Source: Geminicoccaceae bacterium (GTDB taxonomy: Bacteria; Pseudomonadota; Alphaproteobacteria; Geminicoccales; Geminicoccaceae). Taken from it: 13,013 nt of DNA. Every line of letters starts with the position of its first letter. Position 1 is the stretch's first letter. This document shows, piece after piece, positions 1 through 7,181 of this stretch. Made by a program: the position numbers and the translations under genes. The notes under the pieces are model-generated. The model did no database searches and was not told the DNA's origin. It worked only from the letters and a program-made list of their open reading frames with translations. The stretch lies in contig JAGREZ010000068.1 of assembly GCA_020446285.1 (NCBI GenBank), positions 9,256 to 22,268 of the forward strand, written 5' to 3'.

Positions 1-1707
1 TGCAGTCGCGGATTGACCGGTGGCGGTGCGGTCTGGGAGGTGAGCGAAACGCGAGCCGGCAGATAGTTCACGAGCGTCGGATAATAGCCGACAATGGCGA
101 GAGCCAGAAGTTGCAGGGCGATGAACGGGATCACGCCCTTGTACATGTCCAGTGTCCGCACGACCGCAGGCGCGACGCCACGCAGATAGAAAAGTGCAAA
201 ACCGAAGGGCGGGGTGAGGAAACTCGTCTGGATGTTGAGACCGATCATCACGCCGAGCCAGACGGCGGTGACATTGGCCCGGATCGGCGAGCAGGATCGG
301 CGCCACGATCGGCACAACCACCACGGCGATCTCGATGAAATCCAGGAAGAATCCGAGGATGAAAATCACCGCCATGACGATGATGAACTGTGACCAGAAG
401 CCGCCTGGAAGCGTCTCGAGAAAATGCCTGACCAGCTCCTCGCCGCCGAATGCGCGAAAGGCGGCGGTGAGCATTGCCGCGCCGAGAAGAATGATGAAGA
501 CCAGCGAGGTGGTCTTGGCTGTCTCCAGCATGACCGCCTGCAGCGTGCCGTCGATACGCATGACGCGGATGCCGCTCCAGACCAGCGACAGGCAGAGCAT
601 GATCACGGCACCGATGGCGAGATTGATGCCGAAGGCATCAGCCTCGGTCTGGATGTTCTTGATGTTGGTATCATAATTGGCGAGGACGAAGGCGATGACC
701 CCGAGCGACGCAAGTGCGAGGATCGCCGGAGCGAATGAGCCGCGTCTGCCGTCCGTGAGCCGGTATCCGGCCATGATGAGCGCGCCGGCGGCACCGATAG
801 CGCCCGCCTGGTTGACCGTCGCGATGCCCGTCAGGATCGAGCCGAGGACGAGGAAGATCAATGCCAGCGGTGGTATGAGGGTGATGGCCACCTTGAACCA
901 GAAGGCTCCGTCGAAGCGCTCGCCCGTGTGCACTGCCGGTGCAACATTCGGCCGGATCAGCGCATAGAGCAGTATGAAGATCATGTAGAGCGCCACCAGC
1001 ACGAGGCCCGGAATGAGCGCACCGAGAAACATCTCGCCGGCGCTCGTCGAGGCGACATCGAACTCCGATGGCATCGACAGTTCGCCGGTACTCGCCTTGA
1101 ACAGCGCCTTGCGCGTGGTGCTCGCCTGATCGACGGCGCTGGCGAGCTGGTCGGCAAGAATGATGAGCACGATCGAGGGAGGTATGATCTGTCCGAGCGT
1201 GCCGGAAGCGGCAATCGTGCCGGTGGCGAGGCTCTTGGAATAGTTGCTGCGCAACATCGCCGGCAGCGAGATCAGGCCCATGGCGACCACGGTGGCGCCG
1301 ACGATGCCGGTCGTGGCGGCGAGCAGCGCGCCGACGAAGACGACCGAAATGCCGAGGCCGCCACGGATCGGCCCGAAGAGCTGGGCCATGGTCACGAGGA
1401 GGTCCTCGGCGATCTTCGAGCGTTGCAGCATGATGCCCATGAAGATGAACAGCGGAATCGCTATGAGCGTATCCCGTTCGACCTCCCAGTAGACCCCGCG
1501 CAGGTTGGTCACACCGGCGGAGAGCCACTGGCCCGGCCCGCCATGGGCGAAATAGGCGTCGATATTGCCGGTGAAGAGCCAGCCCGCACCGGCGGCGATC
1601 AGCACGGTCAGAATGGCCGATCCGGGTAGCGAGAAGGCCACCGGAAAACCCGAACCGAGCGCGATTGCCATCAGGAGGATCAGGAGAGCGAGAAAGAGAA
1701 GTTCCAT
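1..1707 (-). CDS. dctM: TRAP transporter large permease (DctM), frameshifted and cut by the window edge
   Basis: Large membrane subunit of a tripartite ATP-independent periplasmic transporter. It moves the solute delivered by the receptor across the inner membrane using an ion gradient. From the ATG at 1707 (GGAG 9 bases upstream) the frame is open for about 476 residues of repeated hydrophobic segments with DctM hallmarks: an early GFPVAFSLPG motif, GATVVAMGLISLP, then TLGQIIPPSIVLIILADQ, and finally GFFLDFIEIAVVVVPIVAPI. Just after LADP (codons near 280-290) the family reading stops and resumes one frame over, where bases 278 down to 3 read ANVTAVWLGVMIGLNIQTSF, then LTPPFGFALFYLRG and a tail ending APPPVNPRL, with no stop before the edge. 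So one base is extra or two are missing near 276-290. Either the gene is a recent pseudogene or the read is wrong. It starts 27 bases after dctQ. Confidence 0.9.
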   Translation of the reverse strand, partial: MELLFLALLILLMAIALGSGFPVAFSLPGSAILTVLIAAGAGWLFTGNIDAYFAHGGPGQWLSAGVTNLRGVYWEVERDTLIAIPLFIFMGIMLQRSKIAEDLLVTMAQLFGPIRGGLGISVVFVGALLAATTGIVGATVVAMGLISLPAMLRSNYSKSLATGTIAASGTLGQIIPPSIVLIILADQLASAVDQASTTRKALFKASTGELSMPSEFDVASTSAGEMFLGALIPGLVLVALYMIFILLYALIRPNVAPAVHTGERFDGAFWFKVAITLIPPLALIFLVLGSILTGIATVNQAGAIGAAGALIMAGYRLTDGRRGSFAPAILALASLGVIAFVLANYDTNIKNIQTEADAFGINLAIGAVIMLCLSLVWSGIRVMRIDGTLQAVMLETAKTTSLVFIILLGAAMLTAAFRAFGGEELVRHFLETLPGGFWSQFIIVMAVIFILGFFLDFIEIAVVVVPIVAPILLADPGQCHRRLARRDDRSQHPDEFPHPALRFCTFLSAWRRACGRADTGHVQGRDPVHRPATSGSRHCRLLSDARELSAGSRFAHLPDRTATGQSATA

Positions 1708-1734
1708 GGTGCGTCGCTCCGGGGCGCGGCTGGA

Positions 1735-2745
1735 CTAGTGGGCCGAGGGAGCGGAGATTTCCCGCGCTCCCGGCTCGCCGCGCCAGTCGGCAACGGCCTC
1801 GAACAGATAACTGACGAACTGGATCATCATGGTGATGGCGAAGATGCCGAGAAAGCCGGCCATGAGATATTTGACATACATCCCGAAGCCCGACTGCGAG
1901 ACTTCGAAATTGACGAGCGGACTGATGATGATTGCAGACCTGTTGCCCATGCCGACAAATAGGATGACCCAGCAGAAGATGATGCCAAGCAGGATCGAGC
2001 CGACGGCGTTGACCATGCCCTTGGTCGTATCCTTCATGCCGGCATAGAGCACGTCGACCCGCACATGGCCTTCGTCGATGAGGGTGTAGGCGCTGGCGAA
2101 GAGGAACAATGCGGCATACCAGAAACGCACCAGATCGCCCATGAACGCCTGTTCGTAGGAAAAGATGAAGCGTGCGAGTACAATCATCAGTTCTGCGACC
2201 ACGACGAGGAGCGCCAGCCAGGTAAAGCCTAGCGTGCGGGTGACCAGCGCCAGAAGCATCCCGACACCGATGAGCGGCAGGTGAATATACGGGCCGCGAT
2301 ATTGTGGCCGGCCGATATCGGTTGCCATCTGTGGACCGACATAGACATCGAGGAGATTTTCGACCCGCATGAAGGAAATCGCCGCATCGGCGATGCCGAC
2401 CAGCAGGACCGACCAGAAGGCGGCGCGTACGAGCCATGCGTTGAAACGCGAAACCCTGTCGCCATCCATCCGGAGCGTCGTTTCCGGTGTACGCATGACA
2501 AAGGTTATCGCGCCGAGCGCCAGCACCGCATAGATCGCGATCTGTACGAAACCTGTGGCACTGCCGCCCTCGAGCGCAGCTGCGGTGCCGGGCCAGCCGC
2601 GCACATAGGTGAGCCAGCTGTTGACCAGGTAGGCCGCGAGCATGGCCAGAGTGAGCCAGCCGAGAATCCGCACCAGAATGGCCGGCTGGCCCTGGCGCAC
2701 AAGGTCATCACGGCTGCCCGCAGCAGAATCCGAAGCTGCTGTCAT
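1735..2745 (-). CDS. dctQ: TRAP transporter small permease (DctQ), long form
   Basis: Small membrane subunit of the TRAP transporter, expected to pair with DctM in the inner membrane. The protein has 336 residues, about twice the usual DctQ length of 160-200. The DctQ core lies in the C-terminal half, with the typical EGHVRVDV motif at residues 225-232 after a WYAALFLFASAY helix, and further helices near 248-266 and 293-313. The N-terminal half adds about four hydrophobic segments (near 24-44, 63-83, 106-126 and 152-170). Such extended small subunits are known with TakP-like receptors and long DctM partners. I chose the ATG at 2745, which has GAGGG about 10 bases upstream. An open extension reaches 2952 but runs through the hairpin-rich gap and has no family character. 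Second gene of the dctP-dctQ-dctM operon. Confidence 0.9.
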   Translation of the reverse strand: MTAASDSAAGSRDDLVRQGQPAILVRILGWLTLAMLAAYLVNSWLTYVRGWPGTAAALEGGSATGFVQIAIYAVLALGAITFVMRTPETTLRMDGDRVSRFNAWLVRAAFWSVLLVGIADAAISFMRVENLLDVYVGPQMATDIGRPQYRGPYIHLPLIGVGMLLALVTRTLGFTWLALLVVVAELMIVLARFIFSYEQAFMGDLVRFWYAALFLFASAYTLIDEGHVRVDVLYAGMKDTTKGMVNAVGSILLGIIFCWVILFVGMGNRSAIIISPLVNFEVSQSGFGMYVKYLMAGFLGIFAITMMIQFVSYLFEAVADWRGEPGAREISAPSAH

Positions 2746-2854
2746 TTTGCTTTGCCCTCGCTGCCTGCCCTGATTGCCGGTTCCTGGTTTCACACCGGAC
2801 CGTTCACCAGCGTCGTATCGGGACGGGCCCCCTGCTGCCAACCCGGAAATGACA

Positions 2855-2875
2855 CCCGTCTTCCGTCGCGACGGG
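2855..2875. other. Short inverted repeat in the dctP-dctQ gap
   Basis: CCCGTC at 2855-2860 pairs with GACGGG at 2870-2875 across a 9-base loop. In the minus-strand operon transcript it sits upstream of dctQ. With the two hairpins nearer dctP it may slow exonuclease decay or reduce readthrough. The function is inferred from position only. Confidence 0.45.
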
Positions 2876-2893
2876 CTGTTGCAACGACACCAT

Positions 2894-2950
2894 GCCCTTG
2901 CCCGTCCCGCACTGCCATCCTGTCGGGATGACAATGCGGCGGGCAAGGGC
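2894..2950. repeat. Composite palindromic hairpin (REP-like) in the dctP-dctQ gap
   Basis: GCCCTTGCCCG at 2894-2904 pairs perfectly with CGGGCAAGGGC at 2940-2950. Inside, after a 2-base bulge, CCGCA (2907-2911) pairs with TGCGG (2935-2939). Beyond a 4x4 internal loop, CATCC (2916-2920) pairs with GGATG (2926-2930) over a 5-base loop. That gives 21 paired bases in one stem. It lacks a clear T tract on either strand, so it looks more like an mRNA-stabilising or dispersed palindromic element than a plain terminator. Its place between receptor and permease genes fits uneven expression of the two parts. Confidence 0.65.
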
Positions 2951-2977
2951 AACGGTATCGCTGTTTCGGGTCATGCC

Positions 2978-3001
2978 GGCCCGTCGGCTTGCTGGCGGGC
3001 C
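2978..3001 (-). terminator. Hairpin directly after the dctP stop codon
   Basis: GGCCCG at 2978-2983 pairs with CGGGCC at 2996-3001, so the stem abuts the dctP TAG stop. On the minus strand no T run follows. It may be a weak or factor-dependent terminator, or a 3' end stabiliser for the dctP message. This is an inference from structure and position. Confidence 0.4.
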
Positions 3002-4113
3002 TAGCCGCCGATACCGAGAACGCGGTTGCGTTGGCGCGAGAATGCGACTTCGGCGATTGCCTCCCACGAGCCGATCTCGAGCAGGTTGGCCTGGAAGGAG
3101 TCGTCGATTCTCGCGGCGAGATCACTGTGTTCGCGGGTCTCGGCAAAGACCTCGGCGGCGGCCTCGCCGAAACTGTCGTAGATTTCATCGGAGAACTGGC
3201 GCAACTCGACGCCATGTTCGTTGATGAGCTTCTTGAGATACTCGCCGTTGAACGCCATCGTCTCTTCGTACTGGGCTGCCAGCTCCTCGTTGGCGGCAGC
3301 GGTGACGATCGCCTTTTCGTGCGCGCTGAGATTTTCCCAGAAATCCTTGTTCATGCCGAGCGAGAGTCCGCCGCCGGGCTCGTGCATGCCGGGATAGTAA
3401 TAGTATTTCGCGGCTTCGTAGAATTTCAGGAAATAGTCGTTGTAGGGGCCGACCCACTCGGTGGCGTCGATGGCGCCGGAGACGAGATTCTCGTAGATCT
3501 GGCCACCGGGCAGCGAGACCGGGGAGGCACCGAGCTTGGCCATGACGTCGCCGCCGAGGCCGGGGATGCGCATCTTGAGGCCCTTGAGATCGTCGGCCGT
3601 CTCGACCTCGATGTTGAACCAGCCGCCCATCTGCGTGCCGGTGGAACCGCAGGGCAGGCATTTGAGGCCGAATTCGGAACCGAGTTCGTCCCAGAGCGCC
3701 TGACCGCCCTTGAACTTGATCCAGGCATTCCACTCGGGGGTGGTCATTCCGAATGGCACGGAGGTGAAATAGGCCCAGCCGGGATGCTTGCCCTTCCAGT
3801 AATAATCAGCGCCGATATAGGCCTGCGCATTGCCCGATGCGACTTCGTCGAAGCTGTCGAACGCGCCGACCCGTTCGCCGGCGGCGAAATATTCGGTGGT
3901 GATCGCACCCTCGGTGAGTTCGGTGATCCGTGCGGCGAGGCGCTGGGCGCTCAGTCCGAGGCCGGGGAAGTCGCGCGGCCAGGTCGAGACGATGACCATG
4001 TCCTTGCGCCCCTGCGCCACCGCGGGCATCGGGAAGCCGGAAGTGGCGGCAGCGGCGGCACCAATCGCCGCACCACCTGCGGCAGTGCTGCGAACGAAAT
4101 CACGTCTTTTCAT
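3001..4113 (-). CDS. dctP: TRAP transporter solute-binding protein, TakP-like DctP family
   Basis: Periplasmic receptor of 370 residues that captures the solute and hands it to DctQM. The N-terminus has a twin-arginine export motif (KRRDFVR, residues 2-8), an Ala-rich segment and a likely cleavage after AVA (residue 33), so it is probably exported folded by Tat. Family motifs are TGTQMGGWFN (158-167), LKGLKMRIPGLGG (176-188), carrying the Arg that grips the substrate carboxylate in DctP proteins, and DATEWVGPY (216-224). The TGTQ and EW residues match the TakP group, whose characterised members bind 2-oxo acids with a metal ion. The exact ligand here is unknown. The start is decided by GGAGG (4121-4125), 7 bases before the ATG. 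First gene of the operon. Confidence 0.93.
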   Translation of the reverse strand: MKRRDFVRSTAAGGAAIGAAAAATSGFPMPAVAQGRKDMVIVSTWPRDFPGLGLSAQRLAARITELTEGAITTEYFAAGERVGAFDSFDEVASGNAQAYIGADYYWKGKHPGWAYFTSVPFGMTTPEWNAWIKFKGGQALWDELGSEFGLKCLPCGSTGTQMGGWFNIEVETADDLKGLKMRIPGLGGDVMAKLGASPVSLPGGQIYENLVSGAIDATEWVGPYNDYFLKFYEAAKYYYYPGMHEPGGGLSLGMNKDFWENLSAHEKAIVTAAANEELAAQYEETMAFNGEYLKKLINEHGVELRQFSDEIYDSFGEAAAEVFAETREHSDLAARIDDSFQANLLEIGSWEAIAEVAFSRQRNRVLGIGG

Positions 4114-4138
4114 GGTTTAACCTCCGTTTTCCTTGCTT

Positions 4139-4164
4139 CTGCCGGGTTCGGCAGTCTGTCAGAC
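4139..4164. promoter_or_regulatory. Two adjacent palindromes in the dctP leader, possible operator
   Basis: CTGCCG (4139-4144) and CGGCAG (4149-4154) form a 6-base stem with a 4-base loop. It is immediately followed by GTCTGTCAGAC (4154-4164), a perfect 11-base palindrome. Both lie 26-51 bases upstream of the dctP start. The second is of the size and type bound by FadR-subfamily GntR repressors, which often control organic-acid TRAP systems. No regulator gene is present in the window, so the assignment is a guess from shape. Confidence 0.35.
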
Positions 4165-4328
4165 AATCCCGAGGCCCTTTGAAAACACAGGAAAATGCGC
4201 GCGCCCAAGCGACGGCACCCTGGAGCCCGAGGAGAAGCCGCAAGCGGATTCATAAATGCAGCGGGAGCCCGGCACAAGATGTCGAGATTGACGCGCCCCG
4301 CGCGCGGCCGTACCGAAGGCATCCCGAT

Positions 4329-4387
4329 CCGGCCGACACACTCTCGCCACACGGGGAATTAGGCGATACTGTCGGGCCGGTTTTCTT
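4329..4387 (+). promoter_or_regulatory. Inverted repeat followed by a T-rich run upstream of the coiled-coil gene
   Basis: CCGGCCGAC (4329-4337) can pair, with one bulged base, with GTCGGGCCGG (4371-4380), and TTTTCTT follows at 4381-4387. On the plus strand this resembles a terminator or attenuator placed 20 bases before the start codon at 4407. The loop is long (33 bases), which weakens the case. The rest of the 293-base divergent gap (4114-4406) shows no convincing -35/-10 pair by eye. Confidence 0.3.
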
Positions 4388-4406
4388 ACACGGACACGAG
4401 AGGCCC

Positions 4407-7181
4407 ATGGCCGGAAAGATCGAGGGTAAGCGCCGCTTCGACAAGCGCGGCAGTGCGATGTACGCCAGAGCGGCCATGCTCGGCGAGCCGCATGTCGTGG
4501 TGGAGGAGCAGGGAGGTTCGGGACTTCGCATCGCTCTGGCGTTGATGACCGTCGTCGCTCTCGCTCTCGCCGGAGCGCTTGCCTACGGCTATTTCCGCTA
4601 TGACGCGGGACAGAAGGAAATTGCCCGCCTCACCGATACGGCGAATGTCGCAGGCGGTTCGCCGGAAGCTTCTGCCGATCTCGATGCGGCCCGTGCGGAA
4701 ATCGCCAGACTGGAATCGCTTCTTGCCGCTCAACCGGCAGATGACGGGGACGGTGCGGATGCCACGTCCGTCGGCAGCGACCTCGCGGCCTCGCTTGCTG
4801 AAAACGAGCGGCTGCGCGTGCAGCAGGTCGAGGAGCGGGCGGCTCTTGAAGCGGCCCGGGCGCGGATCGCGGCACTGGAGACGGAACTGGCCTCGAACGG
4901 TGCCGATCCGGCATCGGTGGACGGAGCGGATAGCACCTCCGGCTCGGATCCGCTCGCAGAACTGGAGGCGGCACGGATCGAGCTTCGTCTCGCTGCTGGC
5001 GAGCGCGATGCGGCGCGGGAACAGGTCGACCGTCTCCTCGCCCTTGTTGCCGAACTCGAGGCCGGCTCGGCCGCGTCTGCGGAAACGGCAGACGGGGCTG
5101 CACCGGACAGGAATGCCGAACTGCAGGCTGCCAACGATGAGATCGTCGCGCTCAGGTCGAATGTGGCGGAACTCGAGGCGATGATGCTCGCCAACGGCGA
5201 AACCGGCGGGTCGGACGGGAGCGGCGCAGCACACTCTTTCGACCTTCGCAGGCGCATCGAGGCGCAGACGATCGAGCTCGCCGCGCGCGACCGGATGATC
5301 GAGGAAGCGGCGGGACGCACGGCGCAGCTCGAAGCAGAGATCTCGGAACTGCGACAGCGGACAGGTTCCGTCGATGAGCTCGCCGGTTTGCAGGAACGCC
5401 TTTCGGTGGCGGAGGAAGATGCGCGCGAGGCCGGCGAACAGCGTCTCGTTCTCGAACAGGAGCTGGAGGCGCGCGATAGGCTTCTCCTTGATGCGCAGGC
5501 CGGCATTCTCGCGCTGGAAGCAGAGCTTGCGCGTGCGCAGGAGCAGGGTTCCGGTGATCTTGCCGGGGTCCAGGCGGAGCTGGACAGTCTGCGTCTCTCC
5601 TCCGAGGCGCGGATCACCGATCTCGCTACCGAGCGCGATGCCGTGGCCCGGGGCAGGGCCGAACTGGCTTCCGAGCTGGAGGCGGCACGGGCGGAGGCCG
5701 TCAGCGCCGGCGAACGAGCCACTGCACTTGAAACGGAACTCGCTGCGATCAAGGCAGACGGAGAATCCACCGTCTTGCAGAATCAGGCGCTTCTCGATGA
5801 GCTTCGGGTGGACCATGAACGGGAGATGCAGAGCGCTGCACAGGAGCGCAATGCCGCGCTCGCGTCGATGCAATCCGTCGTCCAGCAGCGCGACACGGCG
5901 CTTGCGGAGCTGGAAGCGGTTCGTGCGGATCTCGCCAGGGCAAGGGAAACGACGGAAGCGTCGGTGCAATCCGCCCGTGAAGAGCGGGACACGATTCAGG
6001 CACAGCTCGATACGCTGAGGACGGAGCTTGCGACCTCGAATACGGATTTGTCGGGCGAGATCGCATCGCTGACGCGGGAGCGCGACGAAGCGCGGGCACA
6101 GCTTGAAACTCTCCGGACCGATCTTGCGACATCGACTACGGATCTCGCGGACGAGATCGTGTCGCTGACACAGGAACGCGATGATGCGCGTGCACGGCTC
6201 GAGACCATGCAGGGCGAGCTTTCTGCCGCGCGTGACGAGGTTGCAAACGGGAACAGCGGAATTTCCGCTGAACGGGATGCGGCGCTTGCCGAGCTGGAGG
6301 ACTTGCGCTCGCAGCTCGCCCGGTCGAATGAGACCATGACGTCCGAGATGGAAACACTCAGGCGCGAACGCGACGAGGCACAGGCGCAGCTGGTGGTTCA
6401 GGGCGAGGAACTCGCGGCCGCCACGGGGGCGGTTTCCGAACGGATGCAGGCCCTTGTCGGTGAACGGGATGCGGCGCGTGCCGAGCGTCTCGAGGTCGAG
6501 GAGGCGCTCGCGGCGCTCAAGACCGAAACCCGGCAGATGGCGGCCGAAAACGAGCGATTGGATACAAGGCTTGCCAGTCTTCGTGCCGCCGATGATGCAG
6601 GCGAAGCGACGATCACCGAGCTGCGTGCGCAACTCATCGAGGCAAGAGAACGGGCGAAGGCTCTGGAACAGGTCGAACAGTCCTGGCGGGACGAACGGAG
6701 TTTGCTCGTAGCCGAACGCGATGCGCTCGCAGCCACCCTTGCCGATGCAGGAAACGTTGGAGCGCGGGCGGGCGATGCGGCGGTCGATGTCGTCGATACC
6801 GGCGAAATCGAACGGCTCGAGGCAGCGCTCGCAGCGGCTCAGGGGCAGGTGCGCACGCTCGACGAACGTGTCGCGGATCTGACTTCCGAGCGTGATGCGG
6901 CACGCGAAAGCACAAGCGCGGCACTTGTCGCGGCCCGCGAGGAACACGAGCGCGATCAGGTTGAATTGCAGCGACAGATCGATGCGCTGGAAGCCGCCGG
7001 ACCGGTCTCTGACGGAGAGGGCGGGACTGATGCCGGTCGCATGCAGGCCGAGCTGAACAATGCCCGTGACGAGAATGCGGTCCTTGCCGATGAACTCGAC
7101 ACGCTTCGTCGTCGCATGCGGCAGGTGGAAAACCTGCTCGTCCGTTACACCCCCAGACCGCCGGAGCCGGCTCCACGATGA
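4407..7181 (+). CDS. Membrane-anchored giant coiled-coil protein with 32-residue repeats, function unknown
   Basis: I do not recognise a named family. The 924-residue product has a basic N-terminal segment (KRRFDKR near 8-14), one transmembrane helix (about 40-62), and then roughly 850 residues of Glu/Arg/Ala/Leu-rich coiled coil to a Pro-rich end ([11 protein letters not shown]). Basic residues before the helix predict N-inside, so the coil should lie in the periplasm. I see no cysteine, one tryptophan and no enzymatic motif. Acidic Gly/Ser/Asp linkers interrupt the coil near 108-124, 163-182, 218-236, 263-278, 780-797 and 862-877. Seven 32-residue repeats fill 495-718. The ATG at 4407 has GAGAGG just upstream; the open extension to 4179 is Arg/Pro-rich and unlikely. 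Its stop overlaps the next gene. Resemblance to SMC or myosin proteins would be coiled-coil composition only. A spacer, scaffold or envelope-spanning role is conceivable but unproven. Confidence 0.8.
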   Translation: MAGKIEGKRRFDKRGSAMYARAAMLGEPHVVVEEQGGSGLRIALALMTVVALALAGALAYGYFRYDAGQKEIARLTDTANVAGGSPEASADLDAARAEIARLESLLAAQPADDGDGADATSVGSDLAASLAENERLRVQQVEERAALEAARARIAALETELASNGADPASVDGADSTSGSDPLAELEAARIELRLAAGERDAAREQVDRLLALVAELEAGSAASAETADGAAPDRNAELQAANDEIVALRSNVAELEAMMLANGETGGSDGSGAAHSFDLRRRIEAQTIELAARDRMIEEAAGRTAQLEAEISELRQRTGSVDELAGLQERLSVAEEDAREAGEQRLVLEQELEARDRLLLDAQAGILALEAELARAQEQGSGDLAGVQAELDSLRLSSEARITDLATERDAVARGRAELASELEAARAEAVSAGERATALETELAAIKADGESTVLQNQALLDELRVDHEREMQSAAQERNAALASMQSVVQQRDTALAELEAVRADLARARETTEASVQSAREERDTIQAQLDTLRTELATSNTDLSGEIASLTRERDEARAQLETLRTDLATSTTDLADEIVSLTQERDDARARLETMQGELSAARDEVANGNSGISAERDAALAELEDLRSQLARSNETMTSEMETLRRERDEAQAQLVVQGEELAAATGAVSERMQALVGERDAARAERLEVEEALAALKTETRQMAAENERLDTRLASLRAADDAGEATITELRAQLIEARERAKALEQVEQSWRDERSLLVAERDALAATLADAGNVGARAGDAAVDVVDTGEIERLEAALAAAQGQVRTLDERVADLTSERDAARESTSAALVAAREEHERDQVELQRQIDALEAAGPVSDGEGGTDAGRMQAELNNARDENAVLADELDTLRRRMRQVENLLVRYTPRPPEPAPR
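5889..6560 (+). repeat. Seven tandem 96-base (32-residue) repeats inside the coiled-coil gene
   Basis: Units begin at 5889, 5985, 6081, 6177, 6273, 6369 and 6465, each opening with an Arg-Asp codon pair (RDTALAEL, RDTIQAQL, RDEARAQL, RDDARARL, RDAALAEL, RDEAQAQL, RDAARAER). Every spacing is exactly 96 bases. Units 2 and 3 are the closest, 22 of 32 residues identical by hand alignment; the last unit is degenerate in its second half. Hydrophobic core positions (for example 8, 11, 15, 22, 26, 29) fit three heptads plus one hendecad, which sums to 32. Confidence 0.85.

Noticed and set aside
671..2437. A 588-codon minus-strand frame across dctQ and dctM
   Set aside because: It is an out-of-frame shadow, very Arg/His-rich, overlapping two clearly recognised permease genes on the same strand.
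2790..3215. Small genes in the dctP-dctQ gap
   Set aside because: Open frames there are Arg/Pro-rich, lack ribosome sites and overlap hairpins or dctP.
2989..4182. A 397-codon plus-strand frame opposite dctP
   Set aside because: Antisense shadow of a fully recognised receptor gene with Tat signal and strong ribosome site.
4288..4316. A promoter with TTGACG and TACCGA for the coiled-coil gene
   Set aside because: The -35 is good but the -10 matches the consensus at only two positions.
4179..4406. An N-terminal extension of the coiled-coil protein by 76 codons
   Set aside because: Arg/Pro/His-rich, no good ribosome site at 4179, crosses an inverted repeat; the start at 4407 has a ribosome site and gives a normal membrane-anchor topology.
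5889..6560. CRISPR array or minisatellite unrelated to coding
   Set aside because: The 96-base period is in frame, diverges at the DNA level and conserves protein core positions, so it is a protein repeat.
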